Positions 21,271-32,661 of a stretch of DNA of 64,000 bases are shown in pieces. Both the position numbers and the translations under genes were made by a program. The stretch's first letter is position 1. Each line of letters begins with the position of its first letter. The DNA is taken from positions 1,282,808-1,346,807 of the forward strand of contig BCKL01000001.1 in NCBI GenBank assembly GCA_001600635.1, read 5' to 3'. Below the pieces are notes generated by a model that worked only from the letters and a program-made list of their open reading frames with translations, was not told where the DNA came from and ran no database searches. Origin of the DNA: Leucosporidium creatinivorum (taxonomy: Eukaryota > Basidiomycota > Microbotryomycetes > Leucosporidiales > Leucosporidiaceae).

Positions 21271-22161
21271 CTCAACAGCCACCACCGAGCACAGGTCACA
21301 CAGCAAGGGGTCAGGCAACTCGAACCTTTCGGAGCTTGCGAGAGTCTCGCAAGGGTTGCTACTCGAGGTACAGCTTGTCGGGCGCACGGAGGCGAGCACA
21401 CTATCGGTACAGGTTTATAGCATAGGCTACACCTTCCCCCAAGCTTCCTGAAGCCTCTGCAGCCTCTCCCGAGCTCGCCTCCTGCCAAGCAAGATCGCCG
21501 AAGCCCTCGCATCAGGTACAACGAGTTCCAGATCCGAGATCTCACAGCTCTACACTTCTCAGCCTAACAACTACAGATTCGCGACCGTCTCCAACGACCC
21601 CAGCCTGTCATGTTCAAGTAAGGCTAGCTCGGCGCTCGGTCTAGGGAAGGAGGCAGAGGAGAAGCGAGCATCCACGCTCTGTCTACGCCGCAATCTAGGC
21701 CTTCTCTCCCTGGCTCCCGCCGTCAGGGCTCTTGAGCGTGCTTGTTGGTGCATGTGCTCTTCAGCCAGAGAGTCCGCTGCTCGGCGCAAGCAGCGCGGGC
21801 GCTACGAAGGGCAGCTAGGTGGCTCGCAGCTCGTCCGTAGCGTGGTAGTCTCTGCACCCAGCAAAAGATGATTTGAGGCGAGGTATGAGCCTACAGGCAT
21901 GCAAACTGGCAAAATCGAGAGCAATTTCCCCCCGGAATGCCTTCACCCAGGATCGAACTGAGGACCTCATGCTATACCGTGTTGAAAGTACTAGGCATGA
22001 AGTTGCCTTGGGCGGCTCATTGGCGGTTCGGCGGAGTCGGAGAAGTGTGCCCGACACCTCTTCATGGCTCCCAGGAGCATGAAGTGACACAGATAAGCCT
22101 TCCATACAGTACAACAATACCCCTACCACTCCACAGCCACTCAAGAAGCGCTGCCCGCGCC
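21271..22161. other. Intergenic region carrying the tRNA-half copy
   Basis: No supported protein gene. A short plus-strand pattern near 21480-21610 (intron-like gtacaacg to ctacag, then a frame ending QRPQPVMFK and stop) could be the end of a tiny gene, but no start was found. Confidence 0.35.
21856..21999 (-). pseudogene. Truncated tRNA-Thr copy (3' half with intron) plus flank
   Basis: The reverse complement begins catgcctagta, includes the 15-nt tRNA intron, the anticodon 3' strand, the T arm and the acceptor 3' strand, and continues into about 80 nt of downstream flank like that of the gene at 19359. The 5' acceptor strand and D arm are missing, so it cannot fold as a tRNA. This is an inverted segmental duplication separated from its source by about 2.4 kb. 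Confidence 0.85.
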
Positions 22162-22719
22162 TCAAGCTGAGCTGTTCAAGTCCAGCTCGGGCTGCTGCTG
22201 CACCAGGTTCCGAAGCGGAAGGAAGAGGGCCACCGAGGGATCCACAGCCATAGCATGAAGCTCCTTCCAAGTGTGCCATTCCCATCGCTCGCACTTCTCC
22301 GGCTCAAGAACCTGCAAAAGGACGAGGAATCAGCTCGGCGCTGGGTTCGGAGGTCAAGAAGAACGACAGAGCTCACCTGAGGGGCAGGATACTCATCGAA
22401 GGTACGGCAGACCATGAAGAGGGTGATGTAGTGCTTGCCCTCGGCCGTAAAGACATCATTCGTGGCTGTGAGGAAGCGTATGTCCCGAACAGCGAGGCCC
22501 GTCTCCTCGAGAACCTCTCGCCGAGCGCAGTCCTCCCAGCTTTCTCCAAACTCGAGATGACCACCTGGGAGCTGTAGACAGCCTGTAGAGAGGTTAGAGG
22601 GTCAAACAGCGACGCGACGTGTGCTGAAGCTCACCAGCGCCATGGCTCCCCTTTCGCACTCCAGTAACAAAGCGGTCTCCATGCAAGACAAATGCTCCTA
22701 CACCGACCCGAGGATCCAT
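22162..22719 (-). CDS. Nudix hydrolase (MutT/NUDT15-like)
   Basis: Three exons (22719-22635, 22582-22377, 22311-22162) give 146 residues. The protein starts MDPRVGVGAFVLHGDRFVTG and has a complete Nudix box: GGHLEFGESWEDCARREVLE followed by ETGL (GX5EX7REUXEEXGU). This box binds Mg2+ and catalyses hydrolysis of nucleoside diphosphate-X compounds. The compact size and the EWHTWKELHAM region resemble NUDT15/MTH1-like pyrophosphatases that clean oxidised or unusual dNTPs; the exact substrate cannot be read from sequence. It is divergent from the OB-fold gene, with only 79 nt between the start codons, so they may share a promoter. Confidence 0.93.
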
Positions 22720-22798
22720 AATTGAGAGTAAGAAACGAGGTGAAGGGCAGAGAATTCAGAGCGGCGAACCGAATCGCAGGTTGCGGTACGCTGCTTCG

Positions 22799-23971
22799 AT
22801 GCCGCTCCGCTTCCTAATCTTCGACGAGCCGCCACGGATCGAGTACTGCATAGCAGTGCAACAAGGCCAAGTCTCACACTCCTACGCCGTCCCAGAGGAG
22901 GACTACACCTTCGAAGCCGCTCTCTCCGCCTTCAAGGGCCCGCCGTCGCCTCGCCCAGCGCCCGTTCCCCCGCCAAGCGCACAGCACACCGACCTCGACA
23001 CCAGTGCAGATGATCCGTATGCTACCTTTGGTCCGGGTCAGACGGGAGACTCCGACGAGGACGAGAGCGAGGAGGATGGAGACGCGTCTTGCGACTATCG
23101 AGGAGCAGGACAGAGCACTCGCATGTTCGATGGAACCGAGGAGATGGATATAGTGGATAGCAGACCACACGGTGCGCTGTAGCTGTGATCCAACGAGCCG
23201 AAAGCCTCGCTCACTCTTCCCTCGTCGCAGGCTTCCTCCTTCCGCCAACTCAGGATCCCCAAGTGCTATCCCAACTCCGTTCGCAACACTTTCAACAATC
23301 CCAGTCCCGCACCCTCGACACCTCTGCCCGCCTCGAGACTCCCACTTCCCTCGGCTCGCAGGACATGTCGATGCTCTCGGTCGGCGCTCCACCTCGGTTC
23401 GATTGGCATAAGTGGGATCTCGTACAGTTCGACGCTCTCCGCGGCTTGCTCAGGAATAGGCCGTACGGCGGGAAACCCGTGAGGGTCAGCGTGCTGGCCG
23501 TCATTGTCGACATTCGCCCGATGAGGGAGGTCGGCCACGGAAAGCACGTCGCCGAGTGGGACTTGATGGACCCCACGGGGCAAAACGTCAAGTTTTCGCT
23601 CTGGGGCTCGGGAGGCGACGAGCTCTCGAGGCATGTGCGGAGGGAAGACGTCGTCTGGCTCGGAGGTGAGCGCTTTCAAACCGCCGAAGCCACTTCGGCC
23701 TTGGTCTACCGTTCTCCCACTGACCTCTGCTACTTCCCGAACAGACTGCAAGCTCTCCGAGTACCAAGGTCACCTTCAGCTCACCGCCAACTACTACTCG
23801 GGCGAGGATATGCCCAAGGGCTGGGGGCTGCAAGTCTGCTGGCGAGGGAATGTGGTCGCAGACGAGGACCACCAGCATCGCTTCCACGAGGGCTTCCGAG
23901 ATCAAGGCTTCCCCGAGGTCGACGAGGTGCTGTCCGTCGTCGACTGGTACCGACAGCGGTGGAGGCGCTGA
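22799..23971 (+). CDS. Putative OB-fold nucleic-acid-binding protein
   Basis: Three exons (22799-23171, 23231-23665, 23745-23971) give 344 residues. After IFDEPPRIEYCIAVQ comes an acidic linker, then a beta-rich domain: WDLVQFDALRGLL, KPVRVSVLAVIVDIRPM, HVAEWDLMDPTGQNVKFSLW, DVVWLGDCKLSEYQGHLQLT and LQVCWRGN. This order, a strand with conserved hydrophobics, then a DPTG turn and FSLWG, is typical of OB folds such as those of RPA or telomere proteins. I infer single-stranded nucleic-acid binding. No specific homologue is recognised. The start is the first ATG (MPLRFLIF). Confidence 0.7.
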
Positions 23972-24295
23972 GCTGAGCTGAGCTGAGCGCTGTGCGAGCT
24001 CGGCGATGGCTTAGCGGACTTGGAACAGCGGGCAACGAGGCTGTTACCTCATAGGCCCTTACCTGCGAGTCCGAAAGTGAAAGAACGCCGTGCTGCAGCC
24101 ATTGAGATGTAACTCAGCCCCTCTCTTTTCCAAGTCAACGCGACGCGAGTTCGCGATTGCTCTTGGCCTCCGACTACTCGCTCGCTCGCCATTCTTCGCT
24201 TCGCTCCTCTTCTACGACACAGTCTCTTTCGTCCCACATCTCTACTACCGCGCTGCCCACCTCGCCTACTGCCCTTCAATCGCTCCATCGCCGTC
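23972..24295. other. Intergenic spacer
   Basis: Begins next to a short tandem repeat (about four gagct units, 23967-23987). The rest is a CT-rich promoter and leader region for the AP endonuclease gene. Confidence 0.5.
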
Positions 24296-25705
24296 ATGCC
24301 GCCCAAAGCCAAAGCCAGCAAGCGCAAGGTCGAGGTCGACTCTGACGCCGAGGTCTCGAGCCACAGCGAGTCTGAGCAGACGAAGAAGCCAGCAGCCAAG
24401 AAGAGCAAGGCCAAGGAGCCCGTCAAGCCGCTACACGCGTCGCTGCCGCACAACACGACCTTCCCTGAGGACTTGCAGCCTTTCCCTGCGAAGGCGGACG
24501 GTGCTGTGAGGCTTAGTGCGTGGAATGTGTGTGGTATCAGGGCGTGCGACAAGAAGGTGAGCCCTCTGCATCTCGGCGAGAGTCGCTTAGAGCTGACTGG
24601 CCTCATTCTCTCTACTGTCAGGGTCTCCGCTCGTACTTGGAGGCCGAGGACGCCGACATCGTGATCCTTACCGAGACCAAGTCGGTCGACCCGGAGATCA
24701 AGGAGGTGAACGACCGCTACGAGGTGCGCCGAGGTCGACTCCCCCTTCGCAACCGCGAGAGTAGACTGCTGACGATGTCTCGTCCTCACAGTACCGCTAC
24801 TGGGGCACAGACCCGAAGAAGGGATACGCTGGAACCGCTGTGCTCTCCAAGATCAAGCCCCTCAACGTCGTGTTCGGCCTGCCCACGAGCAAGGAGCCTC
24901 AAGCCGACTCGGCCGGCCGTAAGTGCAGTAGCCCGCTCGTATACTCGGCGGGAGAGCTAACGCACCTACTACTGTAGGCTGTGTGACCCTCGAGTTTGAG
25001 AACAGCTATGTGATCGGAACTTGTAAGTCTGCCCATTCTTCGGCGATGAGCTCAGCTCGATAGCTCGTCTCTCCGTGTCCCACGAGTCTGACTCAAACTC
25101 CTTGTCGCAGATGTACCGAACGCTGGCGCCAAGCTCGCAACTCTCGGCAAGAAGGAAGCGTGGAACCAGGCCTTCGAAGCCTACCTTCGCGACCTCGACT
25201 CGCAGAAGGCCGTCATCTGGGGCGGCGACCTCAATGTCGTACCCACGGAAGCCGACGTCCGCAACTGGAAGACCAACTACAACAAGACGGCGGGCTGCAC
25301 GCAAGCGGAGATCGACGGTTACGAAGCTCAGCTCAACCCCTCGGCGGACTCGGGACACAAGCCTCTCAAGGATGCGTGGAGGCAACTGCACCCCGAAGCT
25401 CTCGGCTACTACACCTACTTTTCGGCGCGCTTCCAGTGCAGGGCGAAAGGCATCGGATGGAGGCTCGATTCGTTCGTGGTGAGTGCCGAAGGACGTCGAC
25501 GCCTGAGCCGAAACTGATCCCCGTTCTTCGGCAGCTCTCGGAGCGTGTGATGGAGAAAGTCAAGCAGTGCGAGATCAGGTTGGAGATTTGTGAGTCTTCG
25601 CCTCTTCGCTACACTCGGCGAAGCTAATCTTCCTTCGCTCGCTCGCTCGCAGACGGCGCCTCCGACCACGTCCCGGTCGTGCTCGATATCGAAGGTCCTC
25701 TCTGA
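24296..25705 (+). CDS. AP endonuclease of the ExoIII/APE1 family
   Basis: Seven exons (24296-24556, 24622-24723, 24792-24918, 24978-25022, 25111-25478, 25535-25589, 25653-25705) give 336 residues. A Lys-rich N-terminal tail of about 60 residues (nuclear signal likely) precedes the catalytic domain. Landmarks are RLSAWNVCGIRA, DADIVILTETK (metal-binding Glu), YRYWGTDPKKGYAGTAVL, VIWGGDLNVVPTEADV (catalytic Asp/Asn pair GDLN), GIGWRLDSFVLS (RxDxF/Y) and YGASDHVPVVLDI (catalytic SDH). These are the full active-site set of ExoIII/APE1 enzymes, which cut DNA 5' of abasic sites in base excision repair. Length matches APE1 (318 residues). Confidence 0.95.
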
Positions 25706-25824
25706 TAGCCTACTCCAGACTGGAGACTGCGAGGTAACGACTTTGTTGCACAATGCGAGTGAGGGATACGAGGGGTAGGTAGAGTAGGCGAACAGCTGGC
25801 AAGCTCTATAACATACGATCACCT

Positions 25825-28318
25825 CTATCGAAGCGTCACACTCGACTCCCCCTGCTCCGAGATCCCCAACAGCCTCGATGATACTACACTGGACGCCCGA
25901 GTGGGTCCCCGACTGGTGTTCGGGCTGCCCCTCTCCCCACTCCCGCTGCCAGTGATGCTCGCCCCGGCGCTGCTGCTCTCCCTCGTCTCAAAGTCGAACG
26001 GCCGATCTTCCAGCGGATCGCGCGATGCTCTAGAACGCGACCGCGACGACGGCTTCCTTGGGCCGAGCTTGGTGGCATCGCTCCTCTTGCGCGAGATGGT
26101 TCGGCGACTGCTCCTTGACCTCGATGGACCGAGACTAGGGTTTCGACTGTTGGCGCCCGAGGTCAAGTCGTCCGTCTCCGTCTCGTTGTCCACCTCGTCG
26201 TCGAGTAGCGCTGCTGCTTCCTCCTCGTGCACGCCGAAGCGGTCGCGACGTCGCCGTGCTCGCTCCTGGGCGGCCTTGCGCTTGCTCGAGTAGAGGACGC
26301 TCTGGAGAACGATGGTGATGTCGAAGCAGAGAGTTCCACCTGAGAGGTTCGAGTGTGAGCGAAGAGTCGAAGAAGGCGTAGGCTCAGAACTGACCGGAGC
26401 CCATGAGATAGGGCGTAGACTCGAGCACGAAGCCCGGGCTGTCCATGAGCGGGTTGGTGAGGATGGAGAGGACGTAAAGCGAGTTGCCGACGAAAGCCAT
26501 GATGAAGAGGAGCATGCTCAATCCCTCGACCGACCGTCGGCGGAACTTCGAGCGGGCAAGAAGGGTCAGCGAGCTTCTCGTTCTGTCGGCAGTCAAAGAC
26601 AACGCACGTTCTGCCAGATCTGAGGAAGCCGGCTGGTAAGGTAGAGGGTGGTGCACATCCATGCGCTCGCTCGACCGATGAAGCGTTCCCAATCGCGCCC
26701 TTGAGGCGGCCGCTCGTCGTCGTCGTCCTTCTCGGGCTCCTCCACCTTGGGCGCTGGCGAATCTGTGCTGAGTGCTCGAACGTCCGAGGTTGTGGAGGGG
26801 ATGGAGACGACGATGGGGAAGGTTTGGCGCTTGGAGAGTCGTCGCGTTGCGCTAGCATGCGAAGGTTCGGCGAGGGCGCCGAAGAAGGTGGGATGACGCA
26901 GCTCGCCCCAGCTGCTCTTTGTAGGCACAGCATCCAGCATCAAGGTCTCTGCTCTTGCGCCCCATGCGACGCCAGTCTCATCACTCCTCGACATATCCGC
27001 AGCGCCGCTCCATTTGCTGAACGTGAAGAGCAATCCGACTGAGAGGAAGAGCATCGACGACGTTGGCCGCCTTGACGGTGGTGGCCTGCTCCTACTAGTC
27101 GAGTTCGTTGGCCGTCCCCGACTTGGTGGCCGCGGCTCCTCCTCCTCTTGATCCCCTCCAAGCACCGTCACCTCCCCACGAAAGTTGACCTGATGCAAGC
27201 CGGGCACAGGCGACCCTGATGCCGGCGATCCACTGATGGTCTCGAGACCTGGAACGGCTGGACGAGCTGGTCGAGTGAGAGTCCGACCTCGCTCGGGAAT
27301 GGTAGGTGAGGGAGGCTCGGTGCTGGCGGCTGAGCCGGAGGAGGTGGTCCAGGTGAAGTGGGAGGAGGTTTGGCGAGAGGGTTGGCGCGAGACGTCGCGA
27401 GAAGGGTAGACGTTGGTGTTCTGGCGTGTTGATGCTGGCGAGTGGGTGGCAGTCGACGCCTCGGACATCCAGCTCCGAGTGAGGGGGTCATCTCCGCCGG
27501 CGCTGGTGCTCTTGCCGCGCGAGTTGGTGGTTCCGCTCTTCCGTCGCCGTTTGTAAGAGCGACGAGTATGTGAATGGCTGTGCGAATGTCGGCCATCATG
27601 CGCCTGAGCGTGAGGGTAGCTCTCGGAGAGGGGAGGAAGGCCGGGGACTGGGTGCTTGGAGGAGTAGTAGATGTACTGCGACATCAGAGCGACGTCGACA
27701 GCGACAAAGTAGGAGGCGAGTGCGGTTTGGAAGCGGAGTTGGTGGGTGAGGATGCATCTGGACAAGGAGAGCGCCGAGAGTGAGCGGTCAATCTTCGCGA
27801 CGTCGCCGAAGGGGCCTGCGCTGACGGCTCCCTGAGCAGGGGAGTCGCTTCCCAGCCTCGCCGTAGAGAACAGTAACCGCACTCACCCGACGAGATTAGT
27901 GAAGTCGCCGCAGAGCCACGAGACGAGGAAGGGGAGAGCGAGTCCTGCGGTCGACGAAGACACCGGGAGGGAGGGAGTAATAGAGGGGTCAGTACAGCTC
28001 TTCTGAGCGATAGCTCACTGTTCTGATCCTCCTGTAGCGTATCGAGTCCATGTCCGCCTCCCGTGTACCCCGTGACCGTTGACACAGTCCTCCCCCTCCC
28101 CGCTCTTCCGCCAGAGTCTCCAGTGAGCTCACCCTCTACGCTGCCATTCTTGTAGTTCTCGTAGACCTGTAGACCAGTCCAGATCAGCCTCCAAACCGTA
28201 ATCGTCGCCCGAGGAAGCCAGCGCTTACCTGAGGCATCTGAGCGAAGAGCCAGGCGACAATGCTGCTGTAGCCCAGCAAGGTCGACACATTCTCGCGCGA
28301 CAGCAGCTCCACGAGCAT
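25825..28318 (-). CDS. PQ-loop vacuolar cationic amino-acid transporter (Ypq/Rtc2-like)
   Basis: Six exons (28318-28229, 28166-28133, 27944-27887, 27757-26608, 26545-26395, 26339-25825) give 665 residues. Both PQ loops are present: AWLFAQMPQVYENY with SVEGLALPFLVSWLCGD, and LTSRLPQIWQNFRRRSVEGL. Hydrophobic helices fill the rest (for example CILTHQLRFQTALASYFVAV and LSMLLFIMAFVGNSLYVLSI). The family moves Lys/Arg/His across the vacuolar or lysosomal membrane. The loop between the two halves is very long (about 250 residues, Ser/Arg/His-rich), and a ~150-residue disordered tail follows, making the protein about twice the yeast length. The second intron (28132-27945) is 188 nt, the longest in this gene. 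Confidence 0.92.
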
Positions 28319-28711
28319 GTCAGTCTAGTCGTCCTGTCGGGTCCAGATTTGAGCTCGCTGATCGCGTGCAGTGCTGAGCAAACTGGCGCACTTGGCGACG
28401 AGCTCCTGGCGCGCCTTGGAGTCGCTGTAGCCGGGTTGTGAGGCGAGCTGTGGAGCAGGCGAGGCCAGTAGAGAGGTGTAGAAGGTACTGTAGTGGTATC
28501 GGTGACCGTTGTTGAGGGTATCGAGGCGAAGCAGACAAGTCGAGGCAGTGTTGGGAGGGAGAGCCGCGAGGGGGGCAGCCAGCTCAGATGGCCCGGAGAA
28601 GCGGGATAAGCTCGAGCCGAGTGGAGAGGAGGGGGGCAAAGCTAGATGGTTTACACGAATACAAAAGCAAAAAGACACGCTCAAAAGCCACTATCACTCC
28701 CCACACTCTCC
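28319..28711. other. Intergenic region with an ATG-less open frame
   Basis: Between the 3' end of the CAF-1 gene and the start of the PQ-loop gene. A minus-strand open frame (28684-28325) of 119 codons has protein-like composition (SDSKARQELVAKCASLL) and ends just before the transporter ATG, but it contains no ATG. It is probably leader sequence, or an exon I could not connect. Confidence 0.35.
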
Positions 28712-31700
28712 TCAATCGACGACCATGGGCGCCGGCGCCGAATCGTAGAGGTCCTGCGAACGCCGAGAGAGGGAAGGTCAGCTTCTCGCTCGCTCAGAGA
28801 GGACGATCCAAAGCTCACCTTGACAGCTTGAGGAATGAGCCACTTGGCCCCATTGGGCGTCTCCTCCTTGGCCTTGACCTTGGTGACGGGCAAAGTCTTG
28901 ATCGCTCCGTCAATCATGACCTTCGTCACCTTGGTCCCCTCGCCCGCCACCTCCTTCAGTCCCTCGAGCAGCTCGGCGAGGAGAAGAGGTTTGCTCGTCT
29001 TGTCCGAAGCCTCGACGAGGCGGATGAACTGAGGCATGAGGTGCGCAGGGATGGCCTTGACTGGCTTCGGCGCGGCCTTCTCCTTGCCGCTGGTCGTCGT
29101 CGTCGAGCCGGAGGGAGAGCTGGGGTCGGCGGAGATGATGGGCTTGACGTCCTTGTCGACTCCCTTGCCCTTAGCGAGAGCCGAGGCAGACTGGACGAAC
29201 GACTTGGAGACGTAGGTGAGGGGGTCGAGTCCAATGGGCGCGCCTGGGGAGCGAGAGGATCAGCATCGCAGCTCAGCAGACGTTCAGAGACCACTCACCG
29301 TTTAGCATCTCAATCTTCATGCTCGAGAAACCAATGTAGGCCGTCTGTCCAATCTTGTGCTCCCACACCGGTCCCTTGACCAACGGGATCAACGGGCCCA
29401 CCGCCTTCCTCTTCTTGGCCCCCTCCCTCGCCGCCTTCCTCTTCTTTTCCCTCTCCTCGACCTTCTTCCTCGCCCCCGAATCCTCCATAATGATCATATC
29501 ATCGTCCCCCGGCGGCGGCAGCATCATCTCATCCTCGCCATCGTGGCCCGGCTCAAACTCAATCTCGTCGTCGTCGCACATCCAGTCGTCCGAAAGCGCT
29601 TCCGATTCCTCGCCGTCGTCGTCGGAGCGCTCGCCTCCCGAGCCCACATCCTCGGCATCGGCGTCCTCGACCTCTTCCTCCCACTCCTCCTCCGAGTCGA
29701 CGGCGTAGTTGAGCAAGGCGTCGTCCTGCTCGAAGGGGTTGCGAGGTCCAATCGTGCGACTCGTCTTGCTCCAGGTGCCTATGGGCGGCTCAGCAAAGGT
29801 CAGCCTCATCCTTCGCGAGGAACCTCTCGATCAAGCCGCGCCGAGCACTCACCGACGTAGCCCGGCCTCACGTCAGCGTGGAACTTGAGGAGCTTGATAG
29901 GGATCTTCTTGCGGTCCTTGAGGACGTCGTAGTAGGAAGTGGCATCCATGCCAGTCACCAGCGACTCGTTGATGGCGATGACGGTTTGACGGACCGAGAC
30001 GGGAGGGACGGGATGAGGGTGGTGAGGGATGATGTGGTGCTTGGGGAGCGTGGAGAGGAAGGTTTGAAGGGCGTCTGTATGCGGAGAAGGTCAGCGATCT
30101 GCATTTCGGCGTTCGGCAGGGGGAGAGCGCACCTTTGGCGGTGAGCGAGTCGTCGCTGTTCGGCGTGACGGAGAACTCCTTGCTCGCCTTGCCCGCCTTG
30201 CCCGTCTTGGGGGGATGGAACGCGTTGATGGGGGCTTGTACGACGCCAGTACGAACGGTGAAAGGGTGGAAGACGCGGTCGAAGTCGGTGGTCTTGCCCG
30301 AGGAGGCTGTGAGGAGGGAGGGGAGGTCAGCCGCCGTCGACGTTTGGCGAGGGGTGATTTGAGACGTACAAGCTTCGGGAACAGGCGACGCCGACTTCTT
30401 GGTGTTGGTTCCTCCTTTGGCAAGGAAGGCGGAGAACATGTTCTGCTGCTTGTTCTTGGCCTGCAGCGCGCGTAGAGGGTCAGCGCTCGCTCGTCCTCTC
30501 GAACCGATATAACTCACCGCCTGCGCCTTCTCCTGCTTCGCCTGCTTCTCCGCTTCCTCCTTAGCTTTAGCAGCTTTCTTAGCTTCCTTCTCCGCCGCCT
30601 TGGCTTCCTTCTCCTTGTTCTGCGAGCGAAGAAGGAAATCAGCGTCGAGCTCGGCGAGGCGACGAAGATGGGAAATCACTCACCGCCTTCTCCTTGGCAA
30701 TCCTCTTGACCTCCTTCTCCTTCTCCTTCTCCCTCTTGACCTTAGCCTTCTCCTCCTCCTCCGCCAACTCCTCCTCCGTCTTCTCCTTCTTGACCTTCTC
30801 CTTTTTGACGCCCGCCTTGGCCGGCTTGGTCGCCGAGGAGCCCGTGTCGATGGCAGCAGCCTTCTTGGACTTGGAGGTCGAAGCGACGGGAGTACTGGTG
30901 GCCTTGCCACTACTCTTCGAGGGCTTCTTGGAGTGGAGGAGGTCGGACTGCTCGTCCGAGGGGAGGGCGAGGAAGAGTTCGGTGGCGAGCGTCTTGATCT
31001 GCGGGGGACAGGCGACGGATGTGAGCGGAGTAAGGAGGTGGGAGGAATCAGAGCACACTCACCTGCACCCTATCAGCCTTCCTCTTGGTCAACTTGCTCT
31101 CAAACTCGGCGGGAAGGTTCTCCTCGTCGTGCACCTCCCAAGCAGGCAGTTGAAGACCCTGCGAAGAGCGGAGAGGGTCAGCCTGGGCTCGAAGACGGGT
31201 TGCGAATGTTGAGGGGCGAAAGAGACGTACCAGGGGAACCTCGGTCACGCCTTCAGGGAGTCCTTCAGGCAAGTCGGATGCCTCGAGGCCGTAGTTGTTG
31301 CGAGTGGCGATGGACTCGATGAGGGCTTTGATGGGAGCACTGGGGACGCGAGCTGAGATAGGGGAGTATGAGTGAAAGCCTCGCAGAGACTTAAGCGAGG
31401 CCACTCACCAGCAATCGACGAGGTGGTGGCCGACTCATCCTCCTCCTGCGAGTCTTCGACTGCACCTTGCGCGCCTTGGATGTACTCGACGATACCATTC
31501 CTGGTGCTAGTGACGAGTCCAGTGAGAGTTTGGGTGCTGTGCGAGGTAAGGGAGGAAGCAGCTGTCAGCCCAGAGCGAACGCCGAGGTCGCGAGAGCCGA
31601 ACTTACGACTCGTGGATGAGGGCGGCGACGATCGAGTGGTGCTCCTTGGGCCACTCGTCGAGCTTGGCTTCCTCGTCCTTGAAGCGCTCGGTGACGTAGT

Positions 31701-32443
31701 CGGTGAAGGCAATGCGAGCTAGGAAAGAAGGAGATCAGCTTCCGGGTTCGGCGAGGGCAAAGAGGAAGGGAGCAAGCTTACCTCGGATAGCGCTACCAGC
31801 TTCCTTGAGCTTCAAAGGCTTCTGCTTGGTGACGAATTTGCCGTTCTTGAGCTCGACGAGAGCCGTCTCGTCCTTGGCGGCCGAGGGAGTGGCTTTCTTG
31901 CTGGCGCTGTCGGTTGAGGACTTGGAGGTGGAGGCCTTGGACTGAGGGGTGGAGACGGCGACTTTGGGCTTCTTCACCTCGACGTCAGAGGCCTCGGCAG
32001 AATCTGTAGGTAGAGCGGTCAAGTCAGCGCGCGTCGCGAGGGGATGGGATGGTCGGTCGTGCGGTGCTGTCGAGCTCCAGCTGCTGTGCACGCGTGCAGC
32101 AGTACATTGAACGCTTCCGACTCATCCCACGACAGCCCTGCTCCGCTCCTGTAGCCTGAGCGGAGGAACAGCCTTGATTTGACGCGTCTTAAAGAGCACG
32201 AGAGCGCGTCGTGCTGTAGTGAATCGATAGCTCACCTTGAGCCTTGCGCTTGGTCGGAGGAGGAGGGGAGCCATTCCTTTCTTCTAAGATTTCCATGTCA
32301 GAATCGAGTTGAGCGGGCTGCCCTTGCTGCTGTTGGTGTTTGAGAGCAGAGTTGAGGGTGGAGGAAGCGGGAGTGGATGAGGTAGAGTGAGTTGAAGAGG
32401 AAGGGGAAGGTAAGGCTGAAGTGGAAGCTTGAGGGGTTGCCAT
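28712..32443 (-). CDS. Chromatin assembly factor 1 large subunit (p150/Cac1)
   Basis: About 14 exons run from ATG 32443 (MATPQASTSALP) to stop 28714-28712 (APAPMVVD). CAF-1 deposits newly made H3-H4 on replicating DNA through PCNA. Diagnostic parts, in order: an acidic/basic disordered N-terminus; a helical block (RIAFTDYVTERFKDEEAKL); a long KER segment (plus about 30510-30840; Lys/Glu/Arg repeats); QQNMFSAFLAKGG, in the place of the family's PIP box but imperfect; FHPFTVRTGVVQAPINAF; KLLKFHADVRPGYVGTWSK followed by DSEEEWEEEVED, the acidic ED domain that binds H3-H4; and a C-terminal winged-helix-like end (LLAELLEGLKEV). The match to the family KLLxFHxxxRPxYxGTW block is strong. Confidence 0.93.
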
Positions 32444-32661
32444 CCTCTTCTGTAGCTGATCAGACTCAAAAAGACGAGCAGAGACAGAGAGACGAGCAGC
32501 GAGAAGTGGACAGAGGGAAGAGAGATCAGACGCGTCGCTCCAAGGCTTAGCTTCCTCCCTCGTCTTGCTCGTCTAGCTCAGCGGCTCTCTCACTTTCTGA
32601 AGCTCGTTACAGCACATTCCGTCCACCCCTCTACACCCTTACAGCTCTCACTACAACCGCC

